NCBI RefSeq assembly: GCF_038051925.1
Contig: NZ_CP150634.1
Coordinates: 3,232,300-3,296,299 of the forward strand
Length of the DNA: 64,000 nt
Reading direction: 5' to 3'
From: Methylotuvimicrobium sp. KM2
Lineage (GTDB): Bacteria > Pseudomonadota > Gammaproteobacteria > Methylococcales > Methylomonadaceae
Shown: positions 14,967 through 23,815 of the stretch, piece after piece
Numbering within the stretch: position 1 is the stretch's first letter
Layout: each line of letters opens with the position of its first letter
Notes under the pieces: model-generated
Seen by the model: only the letters and a program-made list of their open reading frames with translations
Database searches by the model: none
What the model was told of the DNA's origin: nothing
Translations under genes and position numbers: made by a program

Positions 14967-15906
14967 AGGCCTTACATTTGACTTTTACTCTCACTTTTCC
15001 ACCTGTTTCACTGCGCGGCTTACTGTAGCATAGCTCACACCAAAATATTCGCCCACTTGAGCCAGCGTATAATGACCGCTTAAATAGGCATGCGCCATGC
15101 TTTCATTGCGAGTTTTATAACGTTCGGCATAATACGCCAACGGTTTTATCGGTGCCTGTTTTTGCTTTTTGGGGATATCCTTCAGCGATTGCTCGGGATC
15201 GAGTTTGCTTTGCATGTCCTTGATGAATTCATCATCGCCTAAATAGATCTGGTTCTTTAAGCATTGCCACGGTGACGGCTGCCTCTTGCCGGCTTTTACA
15301 AATTCGCGGTATCGCAGCTGCGCTTCATTTTTTGTGCCGGCAAATCCCGCAAGTATCCAATCCGTGGTTAAACAGGCATGAGCTTCATCATAACCGGCCG
15401 TTGCTCGATAACTGCTCCAACGCCATTGTTTGATAGCCCTCACCATTTGAGCCCTTACCGGATTCAACACGATATAACGGGCCAGTTCTAGCAGGTAGGC
15501 GTCTTTTTGTACCAATATCGCTTTGAATCGGCCTTGATATACATGACCGACGCGGTGATGCCGACGATTAAAAGCTTGCGTATAAGTGCCGTTAAGATAT
15601 TTCATTCCCTTGGATAATGTCGGTGCGCCGGTTTCAATCAACAAGTGGTAATGATTGTCCATTAAACAATACGAATGGCAATACCAATCGTAACGATTAA
15701 CGGCATTTTGTAACAATGCCAAAAACTGCTCCCGATCAGCATCGTCACGATAGATGTTTTCCTGAGCGTTGCCGCGAGCGGTCACATGGTACAGCGCTCC
15801 TGCAAATTCAATGCGTAAAGGCCTGGCCATTCTCGTATCCTGTCAATTTAAATTAAGCCTAAAAATAGAACAACAAGGCCTGGATGTCAAATTAAAGACC
15901 TGACCC
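14961..15906 (-). mobile_element. RAYT-bearing element with GGGGTCAGG inverted ends
   Basis: GGGGTCAGGCCTTACATTTG (14961) and, on the minus strand from 15906, AGGGTCAGGTCTTTAATTTG are imperfect inverted ends of about 22 bases that bracket the transposase gene exactly. The element sits between a half attC and mazF. Solo copies of the end motif occur at 12505, near 12795 and 26697. Confidence 0.65.
14991..15830 (-). CDS. REP-associated tyrosine transposase (RAYT, Y1_Tnp family)
   Basis: 279 residues. MARPLRIEFAGALYHVTARG is the standard start of this family. The HUH metal site is HYH in LMDNHYHLLIET, and the catalytic tyrosine lies in the helix YLLELARYIVLNPVRA. A C-terminal helix-turn-helix (LAQVGEYFGVSYATVSRAVK) is typical of the longer RAYTs. 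These enzymes nick single-stranded DNA at GTAG-headed hairpins and are thought to spread REP sequences. The window has many such hairpins, and the gene is bracketed by inverted ends, so it is a good candidate for the activity behind some of the repeats. Confidence 0.93.
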   Translation of the reverse strand: MARPLRIEFAGALYHVTARGNAQENIYRDDADREQFLALLQNAVNRYDWYCHSYCLMDNHYHLLIETGAPTLSKGMKYLNGTYTQAFNRRHHRVGHVYQGRFKAILVQKDAYLLELARYIVLNPVRAQMVRAIKQWRWSSYRATAGYDEAHACLTTDWILAGFAGTKNEAQLRYREFVKAGKRQPSPWQCLKNQIYLGDDEFIKDMQSKLDPEQSLKDIPKKQKQAPIKPLAYYAERYKTRNESMAHAYLSGHYTLAQVGEYFGVSYATVSRAVKQVEK

Positions 15907-15993
15907 TAATTTTTTCTAATTTTTTTATTTTTTTGAACAAAAATTACGCTGAGTAGTTACTCGAATCTGTCCTATGTTTGATGATCCGACAGC

Positions 15994-16347
15994 CTAGTCT
16001 TCAAAAAATGTCTCGGCTCCAATCAACGGAATCAAACGTATCAATGCCTCTTCCATGACGCCTACTTCTGCGGTTGTGATGAACTTGGCCTTTATATCCT
16101 TCCAAGACATTGTCTGAATCAAGCTGGCGGCAACGACCGACGGCTCGTCAAGGTTGCGGACAGGGACTTCCGTGATCCCGCCCCGAATACTCGTACTGAT
16201 GGGACAACAAATCACTAATCCGCTGCTCTTGTTATATTCCAGGCTGGACAAGACCAAAGCAGACCGATATTTACCAATTTCTTTTCCCTTGACCGGTTCA
16301 AAATCCAGCCAGATAATATCGTTTCTCTTCGGGACATAGGCGGCCAT
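15994..16347 (-). CDS. mazF: MazF/PemK-type endoribonuclease toxin
   Basis: 117 residues from ATG at 16347, which overlaps the antitoxin stop by one base (TGATG); a GTG three bases earlier is the alternative. The fold is marked by YVPKRNDIIWLDFEPVKGKE, then KYRSALVLSS and ICCPISTSIRGG, ending VAASLIQTMSWKDIKAKF. MazF toxins cut mRNA at short sequences when the labile antitoxin is lost. Location between jetC and jetD suggests it arrived with the other accessory genes or stabilises the island. Confidence 0.9.
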   Translation of the reverse strand: MAAYVPKRNDIIWLDFEPVKGKEIGKYRSALVLSSLEYNKSSGLVICCPISTSIRGGITEVPVRNLDEPSVVAASLIQTMSWKDIKAKFITTAEVGVMEEALIRLIPLIGAETFFED

Positions 16348-16604
16348 CACTCACCCAATTCAGCGGAGGTGATGTTTGCCAACTCATCGGCATGGGCAAG
16401 GTAAGGATTCATCCCATTCAAAAGCTCCTGCTCGCTGAACTTTAGGCGCTCGCTCGTCTTCTTCTTTACGGGTTCGATGATAATTCGATTGCCCTCGGTT
16501 TGGACCTCAATTTCAGCTCCCTCCTCAAGATTTAACTGACGAATAATTCCAGCAGGAATGATGTTACCCAGGCTGTTACCTATTTTTCTGATGTGCGTGC
16601 GCAT
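16347..16604 (-). CDS. mazE: MazE-type AbrB-fold antitoxin
   Basis: 85 residues from ATG at 16604, with AGGA nine bases upstream; the longer frame to 16676 lacks family similarity. The swapped-hairpin AbrB domain is seen in MRTHIRKIGNSLGNIIPAGI, QLNLEEGAEIEVQTEGNRII. The C-terminal tail, which would thread into MazF, is acidic (FSEQELLNGM, ADELANITSAELGE). The stop overlaps the mazF ATG. Such antitoxins usually repress their own operon. Confidence 0.88.
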   Translation of the reverse strand: MRTHIRKIGNSLGNIIPAGIIRQLNLEEGAEIEVQTEGNRIIIEPVKKKTSERLKFSEQELLNGMNPYLAHADELANITSAELGE

Positions 16605-16693
16605 GACCCATCCTGTACTAACTTTGTTACCACGGGCATTGTTATCCGAATTGGCAAGAGTGTCAACTGATATCATTTAAAGGGGCAGAGCCC

Positions 16694-17266
16694 TTAAGGG
16701 CAGTCTTGCGGCAGCCAAAGATCGCCCAAGTTCATACTGATCGCATCGAACGGTGGCGCATTGACGATATCGTCATTCTGCCAAGTGCGCTCCAACAGCC
16801 AATGTCCGTCGAGAAGACGATAGACCTCTAATATCCGAAGATCGGGGTCGACCAGCCACAACCATTGTACCGACTCCGCTGCATAAATCGGCATTTTGAC
16901 AACTCGGTCAGTGCGTGCGGTACCGGGTGAAATCACTTCACAAACCCAGTCGGGCGCGAGACTGAAATAAGCCTCATCAGGAAAACGCGGCATCCGCTCT
17001 TTACGCCAACCGGCGAGATTGGGTACCAAAATATGGGGCCCCAAATGCAGCTCCGGTTCATCCAAAATCCACCAGCCGCCCGGCCCGCCTTTGCCTTGAT
17101 CGAAAGGCCCCATCACTTCACCGCCGATAATCGAGGCGGATCGGGCGTGTTTAGGTGCCGGACGAGGCTGGGTAATCAATTGTCCATGCAGAATTTCGCC
17201 GATGACATGCTCGGGCAAATCGAACAAGTCTTCATAAACGGCTAAACGATAGGCGGGTTGGTTCAT
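16694..17266 (-). CDS. Uma2-family (DUF820) PD-(D/E)XK endonuclease-like protein
   Basis: 190 residues. Family features are EVIGEILHGQLITQPRPAP at the N-terminus, LDEPELHLGPHILVPNLAGWRKERMPRFP in the middle, and PDWVCEVISPGTARTDRVVKMPIYA, where E and the later K lie in the nuclease-like core. Uma2 proteins are abundant in cyanobacteria and gammaproteobacteria and are of unknown function, possibly DNA-cutting in mobile elements. The gene lies 90 bases upstream of mazE and shares its direction. Confidence 0.85.
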   Translation of the reverse strand: MNQPAYRLAVYEDLFDLPEHVIGEILHGQLITQPRPAPKHARSASIIGGEVMGPFDQGKGGPGGWWILDEPELHLGPHILVPNLAGWRKERMPRFPDEAYFSLAPDWVCEVISPGTARTDRVVKMPIYAAESVQWLWLVDPDLRILEVYRLLDGHWLLERTWQNDDIVNAPPFDAISMNLGDLWLPQDCP

Positions 17267-17861
17267 AAACGGTTACCGGGAAGAAGATTAGGCTCGGGTT
17301 TTGAATTCATATCTCGACAGACATGCCCAATTATTGTTGACTGTTCTTCTGACAAATGCAAGATAGGCTTAATGCGCTACTAACGCAAAGGACACCGAAA
17401 TCGTCATCCCGGCAAGCATTGCCGGGATCCGGAACACAAGGACGTGATGACCCTCGCCATTCATGATCTCTAGTCCCCGGCAGCCAGCCAGTAGGCTACG
17501 CATCGTGCACCCTTCGCCTCCATACGCATCAAGCTAAATCGCAATCAAACCTGCGCTCAAACAAAGCGATGGGTTTCCGCTTCGCTGCTACCCATCCTAC
17601 GGCGCTGTTTCCCAAGCTCCAGTTACTGTGAAAGTTCGTAGATTGAGACTACTTATCTAATTTTTCGACATGCAAAAGCTCAGCAACAAAAATGCCGGTT
17701 CCGAATAGGGTGCGGTTGCTCGACCGGCAGGCGTCGGCGGCAGGGATAGCCGCCGTCGAGCTTACATGGACGTATTCACGGCGTCCTGTCGGGCGAGTGA
17801 CCGCACCCTCCGCCACCAGAGAACTTTCATTTGCTGGGCGATGGACTGGCTTTCATGAACG
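17267..17861. repeat. 595-base repeat-rich gap with three-way-junction core copy 4 (17708-17808)
   Basis: 17629-17869 matches 26286-26556 in inverted orientation over almost its full length (GAAAGTTCGTAGATTGAGAC at one end, CTTTCATGAACGTTA at the other). The structured core 17708-17808 has outer arms GGGTGCGGTTGCTCG and CGAGTGACCGCACCC, inner hairpin CGGCGGCAGGGATAGCCGCC, and CTTACATGGACGTATTCACG then GCGTCCT. 17400-17628 contains CGCATCAAGCTAA and other repeat fragments. No gene is seen. Confidence 0.75.
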
Positions 17862-20800
17862 TTAGGATGCCAATACCACGTCGAATGCTTCGGCTTGTTG
17901 CCGCAAACGCTCGTCGATCTCTTGCCAGGTCACTTCGCACAGGCTGCTTTCATGCACAGCGCCGTCGCGTTCGGCAATCAACAGCGAGCTGGCCGACTCG
18001 CGCGCCAAATTAAGATTCTTGTAGGGCGTGATCAAATTGACATGAATGTGGAGTTCCTTGAAGATGCGTAGCACCCGGCGGCTGACCGCTTCGGCCGTAT
18101 TCGAAAAGGCCTCATCGAGAAATACGGTGCTGTAAACAGGCCGATCGCTGCCGTCCGGCGTCAATACATAGGCCAAGCTCGCCGCGACGATGGTGCCTGC
18201 AAACGATTCTTTCTCGCCGCCGGATTTACCGCTGGACGACATCAATACATCGCGAATCTCGCCGTCTTCCGCGCCGATTTCTTCGGCATAAAACGACAAC
18301 TGATGACGCGGATCGAGCAAACGCAGGCTTTCCTGCGTATTGGCCGTGGCCGGATTGCTGGCCTTGTCCAGAATGGCGATGACCTGCTGCAAGCCGGCGA
18401 AACGCGCTTCGTGATCGTCGCTGGTCAATTGTTCCATGACTTTGCTCAACAAGCGATTGAAATGCTGCACATGCTCGTATTGCTCGTTTTTCATGCCCAA
18501 TTGCAAATAACTTCCGGCCCGGAATTCGGTCCGCTCCAGCACCCGGTTTATCGTTTGGATGCGCTCGTCGATATCTTCCCGCTCCGATTCGATTCGTGTG
18601 CGTATCCCCGCCAGCGATTGCGTCGCGTGTCGGTTAAGGCGTTCGCGAAATTTTTCCACGAGAGCCGGCAAGCCTTCTTGCTCCAACTGAACTAAATGCG
18701 TCAGATAATCCTGCAGACTCAACAGATCCCCGCCCCAATCCGCGGCGATGACTTCCCATTTCGCGCGAAAATTGGTCATGATGCCGATCGCCGACCGGCT
18801 TGCCCGGTCTTTGCGGCCGCGAACGACGCCGCGTTGCTGTTCCATATCCCGGCGATAGCGTTCCTCGATTTTCGCGGCTTCTTCCAGTTGCGTATCCTTG
18901 AGCGCGCCTATTTTTTTCAGCAATGCCGCGCGCAAAACGTCGGCCACGCCGGTTTCGGCCAGCTTTAAGGCTTGCTGTCTGTTTTTTTCGGCGTTTTCAT
19001 GGTCCTTGCCGATTGCGCTCACGCGCCCGATTTGACTTTCCTTTTGTTTTTGTAAATCCTGCAATGCCGCTTTCGAAGCTTCCCAACGCGCCTTCGCGGC
19101 GGCCAGGTCGCCTCCGGCCCGTTCCAATTGTTCGATATCGTTTTTATGACCCTCGATACGGTTTTGCCAAAACGGCACATCGATGTCGACCCAGCGGAAT
19201 TTGCTGAGTTCTTCCCATTGCCGGTCGCGCAGGTCGACCGCGTCCATTGTCTCGCGTGCCTTGCCAACTAACGCCTCGAACTCGATGATATCCTGTTTCA
19301 AGCGTTCGACATCCTGACGCAACAGAGCCAGTCGGCTTTTGTTGGAAAATCCCAATTGCCAGGCGCGGCGGTCGTCGATGCGCTGCTGATCTTTTTTCTC
19401 GAAGCGCCCGCGATCCATATGCATTAAACCTTGCCGCGTCATCGAAAAAGGCGTCCGGTCGAGCCGTTCGGTGTTTTCGACGCAATGCAGATCGAAACGC
19501 GCCAGGTGCCGTTTCAGCCAGTCGCGGTAGGGATGATCGCGCCAGACCAGTTTGCGCAAATAACCATCGGCTTTAAAATCCGGCGCCTGATTGAGCTCGC
19601 GAACGACCTGCACGCGCACATGCAAGCCGGTGTGACGCTGATTCAACCAGCGCGTGACCAACGGAAAATCGCTTTCCGGCACCACCAGCGTCGTGCGGAA
19701 CCCGCCTAACGCACGCTCTATCGCACCCTGCCAAGCGCGCTCGTCTTCGCGCACGTCCAGTAATTCGCCGATGAACATCAGCTTGCCGCGATCCAAGCCT
19801 AGCGCTTCGGCCATTTCATCGCGCAGGATTTGAAACTTGGCGTCGATATTGGAATCGGGGCGCGCCTCGATTTCGCCGATTTCGTCCTGCAAGTGCCGTT
19901 GCTGTTCCTGGGCATTGCTCAGTTTGGCGGCCTGAGCGGCGAAATCGTTCTGGACTTGCGTTTTTTCGTTGGCGATGGCTTCTCGGGCCTGTTGCGCCTG
20001 ACGCTGATTGTCTTGAAAAACCGCCTCTTCGAGCCTACCGTCCAATTGCAATTCACCGGCGACTCGTTGGTAACGCGCAGCCTTGAGATTGACCTCGGCC
20101 AGTTTGGCTTCGGCGGCCTGCAAGTCTTTCTTGATGAATTCGATACGCTCGCCGCCGGCCTGCAGATAATCGGCATGGCATTGCTCGGAACGCTCCGCGG
20201 CTTCGTTCACTTGAATTTCCAGCCGTTCGAGATGCCCCTTGGCCTGCTGCAGCGCCGAAGCGATGGTTTCGATGCGCAACTGCCATAGCCCGGCGCATTG
20301 TTCGCCGAACCAAGCCGATAGGCCGTCCAATTCGGCATCCAGCTTTTGCAAATCCTGTTCGGCGCGCTGCAAGTCTTCGGTCACGCCGGGCAAATCCGCC
20401 AAGGCATCGCGCTGCTGACGGGCGTCGAGTAACTGATTGTGAATGCCGACCAGATCGGCGAATTCGTCGACCGCTTTACGCGCATCGTCGCGCACATTGC
20501 TGGGTTCGAGCACCAGATCGCGGATCAATGAAGTCAGATCGTCGATTTTCTTCAGGCCCAAAGCCCTCGCCAATAGCGCCGGCGCATTCGGGTTATCCAT
20601 ATGCAACAAGCGCCGGTAGCGTTCCTGATATTCGGAAAAACGGTCGTCGCAAGCGGTGATCATGGGATCCTGACGTAAAAACTGTTTCAACGCGCGCGGA
20701 TCGCCGTCGCCGAAGGCATCGAGCAATTCTTTCAAGGTCACATTGCGGCGCGCGACTAGATAGACCCGCTTTAGGTCGCCCAGGGCATTACCGGCATGCG

Positions 20801-21215
20801 ACATCCAAAACAAGGCCGCGAGCGTTATTTGCGAACCGTCGTCGGCCTGATAAAAAGCCCGAAGTCCGGTCACGACCGCGCCTTCGCGCTTACTCAATAT
20901 TCGGGTTCGTCCGCCGTCGTGAGCGCTGCCGAAACTGCCGCGAATATAGCTCATCAAGCTTCGGTCGCTACGATCGCCCTGAGCCGCCGCGACATTGAAC
21001 GTCGCCTTGCCGGCCGGCAGCAACAAGGCCATCAAGCCGTCCACCAAAGTCGACTTTCCGGCGCCGTTATCGCCGGTGATCAAGGTGCCGTCCGGATCGA
21101 TACGGGCCGTATGCAATCCGTGGAACGAGCCCCAGTTGTAGACCGACAATTCTCGCAGCCGGATCGAACCGCAGGCAAACAAATCGCGGACTTGCGCGCT
21201 AGGCACATCAGTCAT
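17862..21215 (-). CDS. jetC: Wadjet SMC-like ATPase JetC
   Basis: 1117 residues. Walker A GDNGAGKSTLVDGLM lies near residue 50, and the C-terminal end carries the ABC signature SSSGKSGGEKESFAGT and Walker B VYSTVFLDEAFSNTAEAVSR. Between them are two long coiled-coil stretches (about 240-450 and 620-850, rich in E, K, Q and A) around a hinge-like region. This is the MukB-like motor of type I Wadjet, which loop-extrudes DNA and presents circular plasmids for cutting. The start overlaps the end of jetB by eight bases. No jetD follows; Uma2 and mazEF come next. Confidence 0.95.
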   Translation of the reverse strand: MTDVPSAQVRDLFACGSIRLRELSVYNWGSFHGLHTARIDPDGTLITGDNGAGKSTLVDGLMALLLPAGKATFNVAAAQGDRSDRSLMSYIRGSFGSAHDGGRTRILSKREGAVVTGLRAFYQADDGSQITLAALFWMSHAGNALGDLKRVYLVARRNVTLKELLDAFGDGDPRALKQFLRQDPMITACDDRFSEYQERYRRLLHMDNPNAPALLARALGLKKIDDLTSLIRDLVLEPSNVRDDARKAVDEFADLVGIHNQLLDARQQRDALADLPGVTEDLQRAEQDLQKLDAELDGLSAWFGEQCAGLWQLRIETIASALQQAKGHLERLEIQVNEAAERSEQCHADYLQAGGERIEFIKKDLQAAEAKLAEVNLKAARYQRVAGELQLDGRLEEAVFQDNQRQAQQAREAIANEKTQVQNDFAAQAAKLSNAQEQQRHLQDEIGEIEARPDSNIDAKFQILRDEMAEALGLDRGKLMFIGELLDVREDERAWQGAIERALGGFRTTLVVPESDFPLVTRWLNQRHTGLHVRVQVVRELNQAPDFKADGYLRKLVWRDHPYRDWLKRHLARFDLHCVENTERLDRTPFSMTRQGLMHMDRGRFEKKDQQRIDDRRAWQLGFSNKSRLALLRQDVERLKQDIIEFEALVGKARETMDAVDLRDRQWEELSKFRWVDIDVPFWQNRIEGHKNDIEQLERAGGDLAAAKARWEASKAALQDLQKQKESQIGRVSAIGKDHENAEKNRQQALKLAETGVADVLRAALLKKIGALKDTQLEEAAKIEERYRRDMEQQRGVVRGRKDRASRSAIGIMTNFRAKWEVIAADWGGDLLSLQDYLTHLVQLEQEGLPALVEKFRERLNRHATQSLAGIRTRIESEREDIDERIQTINRVLERTEFRAGSYLQLGMKNEQYEHVQHFNRLLSKVMEQLTSDDHEARFAGLQQVIAILDKASNPATANTQESLRLLDPRHQLSFYAEEIGAEDGEIRDVLMSSSGKSGGEKESFAGTIVAASLAYVLTPDGSDRPVYSTVFLDEAFSNTAEAVSRRVLRIFKELHIHVNLITPYKNLNLARESASSLLIAERDGAVHESSLCEVTWQEIDERLRQQAEAFDVVLAS

Positions 21216-21984
21216 CGGATGCCTCCTGTTCCATACTCAGCCCGGCCCCGGCCGCCAGTTTCAGGTATTCCTCCAGCATTTGCTCGAGAAAGGCCGCATT
21301 GACCACATAACGGATCACCGGCGTAATATCAAAACGCTCTTCATCGCCGCGCACCGCCGCCAAAATTTTCCGGTCTTTCATGTTTTTCAAGGCGCCGCTC
21401 AACTGCCGCCGGTCGCTACGGCTGCTGTTGGTCAGCGGCAAAAACGGCCGCAAGGCAACATCGATGCGGTCGATATCGATAATGACGCGCTGTTCGCCGG
21501 CGTTTTGCCGCTCTTGGTAATGCTTGCGCAATACCAATAGCAATAAGGTGTCGTACAGAGTCAAGGTTCTCCGGACGATCAAACTGCTGACTTCGTCGTC
21601 CTCATCGAGATCTTCCGCTTCTTGCTGCAACAGGATAGCCAACCCCGCTTGTTCGTCCAGTAACAGGCGCAGATACATATCGGCCAGATGCGCTTCGATT
21701 GGCGCGCGGTAGCGGCATAAGGACTCGAACTGCAGCCGTTTGCCGTCGGCCATGATCACGCCGTGGCGCAGCAATCCGACCAGCGCACGGCGCGCCTCCG
21801 GCGGCAATCGACCGGAATGGTTTTCGGTCTCGCCGCCGGTTTCGGACGTTTCGTCGAGAACGAAGGACTCCTCCGATTGCTGCGCGCTTGAAAACTCAGC
21901 CGGCTCGATTCGGCCGCGCAGCATATCGAACAAATCGGGTTGCTCGGCAGACTGACCCCTAAGCGATTTATCGAAAAGACTCAC
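21208..21984 (-). CDS. jetB: Wadjet MukE-like subunit JetB (DUF4194)
   Basis: 258 residues. After a variable 70-residue N-terminus, the DUF4194 region begins ARRALVGLLRHGVIMADGKR and continues with a winged-helix part (RRTLTLYDTLLLLVLRKHYQ, FLPLTNSSRSDRRQLSGAL, FDITPVIRYVVNAAFLEQML). It is the KITE-type subunit that joins the JetA kleisin to the JetC heads. The gene overlaps both neighbours (jetA by four bases, jetC by eight), so stoichiometric translation is expected. Confidence 0.92.
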   Translation of the reverse strand: MSLFDKSLRGQSAEQPDLFDMLRGRIEPAEFSSAQQSEESFVLDETSETGGETENHSGRLPPEARRALVGLLRHGVIMADGKRLQFESLCRYRAPIEAHLADMYLRLLLDEQAGLAILLQQEAEDLDEDDEVSSLIVRRTLTLYDTLLLLVLRKHYQERQNAGEQRVIIDIDRIDVALRPFLPLTNSSRSDRRQLSGALKNMKDRKILAAVRGDEERFDITPVIRYVVNAAFLEQMLEEYLKLAAGAGLSMEQEASDD

Positions 21985-23444
21985 AAAATCAACTCCTCAA
22001 GTTGTTCGGGAAATTGCTCGGCGCTGAGCAAATAATGCGGAATATCGGCTTTGAGACGCTGCCCGTTTCTGTCCTTGATCTCAACGGTTTCCCTGCCCTG
22101 CAATTCGGTCGCGCCGACCGCGCGCGCGACCCTGAGAAATGCGATCAACTCTTCCAAACCGGCCTGAATCGGCTGGCGTGCGACCAGACCGGCGATACTG
22201 AGCGGAATTCGGCTGACCCGCAAGGTATTGCGTAATTTTTCCGCGACAGCCAACACCTGTACCGCATGTAATTGCCGCAGCATCGTATCGCTGGGCGTGC
22301 CGGTATTGACGTGCTCTTGGACATCGCGCGTGTCGAGCTGTTCCTCGGGCATTTTCAGAGACCAACTGTCCGGGGATTGTATTTTGACATGGCCGCTGTC
22401 GAGTCTGAGATTTGTTTCGTGGCGCATGGAAATATCGGCTTCCTTAAACCCGACCGCCAAGCGTTCCAATTTGCCGAGCAATCGGTCCACGGCACGCATT
22501 TCACCGGCCGCGCCGCTTTCGACGAACTGCCGCAGATTTTCCTCGGTACGGCGGCGCACCTGGAATACCCTACCGCTTTCGCGGCTCAATTCGCGCATGA
22601 GTTTGCCGAGAAAGCGGGCCTGTTGCTCGCTGAGATTATTTGCGGCCGGGCGGCTCAAAATCGCTTTCAATTGTTCGCGCAATTCGGTACTGCGATTCTG
22701 ATCGCACAACAAATGAAAGAAACCATCGAAAGCCCGGCCTGCATCGCTCGCGGCCAACAATTGCTCCTGCTCCAATAGATTCAGAATCACGTCGCCGCGA
22801 CTGCCGCCGGATTCGATCATTTGCACGCGCAGAGTTTGGTCGATTTGCCGAATCTCGTCTTCGACACGGCGAAAATCGCCGGTCAATACCGCCGCCAATT
22901 GATAAATCTCGATAATCCGTTCGCGCTGTTCGGCATCCGATAGCTCATGCACGATACCGGCCTCCAGGTCAGCCAATTCCCGCTGAATTTCGGCCTTGCG
23001 CGATTCCAGCAATTGTATGCGCTCGGTCGGGTCGGGACTGATCGCGGCCGATAGATCCCGTACCGCATCCTGGACGATCCGCAAATGCGACGCGGTGGCG
23101 TTGGTCTCGCGCTGATCCAATTGCCGGCAGAAACGCAGCGCCACCTCGCAGGCATCGGTTTTGCTCAATTGATCGTCCAGTTCGCGCAGCCAACCGGCTT
23201 GAATCCATTGCCGCAAATAGGTCGAGGCATTGACTTCGAATTCGATGATGCCTTGTTCGCGCCAATGCTCCAACTCGGTATCGAGCGCCATCTTGGCACG
23301 GCCGAACGCAATTTCGTCGGCATCTTCGAACAAATCGGCGACAAAGGCCAGTATCAACGGCGCATTGTCCGAGCGCAACAAACGCCAGGCGGCATGCTCC
23401 TTGTGCAATCGGCGAAATCGGGCGTTTAGTTCGTGGAAACTCAT
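21981..23444 (-). CDS. jetA: Wadjet kleisin subunit JetA (DUF3375)
   Basis: 487 residues. The DUF3375 N-terminus is clear: FRRLHKEHAAWRLLRSDNAP, then DLFEDADEIAFGRAKMALDTEL and YLRQWIQAGWLREL. The middle is helical with coiled-coil character, and the C-terminal region PLSIAGLVARQPIQAGLEELIAFLRVA closes with IPHYLLSAEQFPEQLEELIL. It is the MukF-like kleisin that bridges the JetC heads. First gene of jetABC; the 370-base gap upstream holds a MITE and no obvious promoter could be assigned. Confidence 0.93.
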   Translation of the reverse strand: MSFHELNARFRRLHKEHAAWRLLRSDNAPLILAFVADLFEDADEIAFGRAKMALDTELEHWREQGIIEFEVNASTYLRQWIQAGWLRELDDQLSKTDACEVALRFCRQLDQRETNATASHLRIVQDAVRDLSAAISPDPTERIQLLESRKAEIQRELADLEAGIVHELSDAEQRERIIEIYQLAAVLTGDFRRVEDEIRQIDQTLRVQMIESGGSRGDVILNLLEQEQLLAASDAGRAFDGFFHLLCDQNRSTELREQLKAILSRPAANNLSEQQARFLGKLMRELSRESGRVFQVRRRTEENLRQFVESGAAGEMRAVDRLLGKLERLAVGFKEADISMRHETNLRLDSGHVKIQSPDSWSLKMPEEQLDTRDVQEHVNTGTPSDTMLRQLHAVQVLAVAEKLRNTLRVSRIPLSIAGLVARQPIQAGLEELIAFLRVARAVGATELQGRETVEIKDRNGQRLKADIPHYLLSAEQFPEQLEELIL

Positions 23445-23528
23445 GAATCGGTTTTAAGGCGCGGAATAAAGATTAACTGCGGATTATATCGTGTATCGAC
23501 GCAATAAATCGCCTTGATAATGACAATC

Positions 23529-23694
23529 TCAGCAATTCCCAATTGGAGATCAAAAAGGGTGTGGGGTATGCTTGGCGAGGATGTCGGCAGCAGGGAGCTG
23601 CCGCCAAGCCCCCATGGATGGGTTTACGGCGTTCCTCGACAGGCATACCCCACACCCTAAAATCGGCGAAACTGCTCAAACTGGGAATTGCTGA
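23529..23694. mobile_element. Intact MITE with 13-bp perfect inverted ends and 8-bp target duplication
   Basis: TCAGCAATTCCCA (23529-23541) and TGGGAATTGCTGA (23682-23694) are perfect inverted repeats. They are flanked on both sides by TGACAATC (23521-23528 and 23695-23702), a direct repeat of the size left by many DDE transposases. The 166-base element codes for nothing; its centre (23557-23657) is a three-way-junction core with outer arms GGGTGTGGGGTATGC and GCATACCCCACACCC. It sits between jetA and the EncFtn gene. Confidence 0.9.
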
Positions 23695-23815
23695 TGACAA
23701 TCTATTATTCATTGCATTAAAACGGCGTTACACTGTCAATGAGCCGAGAAGGAAGATAAATCGTGGGACTCCCTTCCTAATCGACAATCATTTTTTCAGT
23801 AGACGAGGCTCCAAA

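Noticed and set aside
17862..21981. Chromosomal MukFEB instead of Wadjet
   Set aside because: DUF3375/DUF4194-type sequences and presence of JetD in the region fit Wadjet type I; the sequences do not match MukF and MukE starts.
23543..23815. N-terminal extension of the EncFtn protein
   Set aside because: The upstream part of the frame is translated MITE sequence; family similarity begins exactly at the ATG at 23816.
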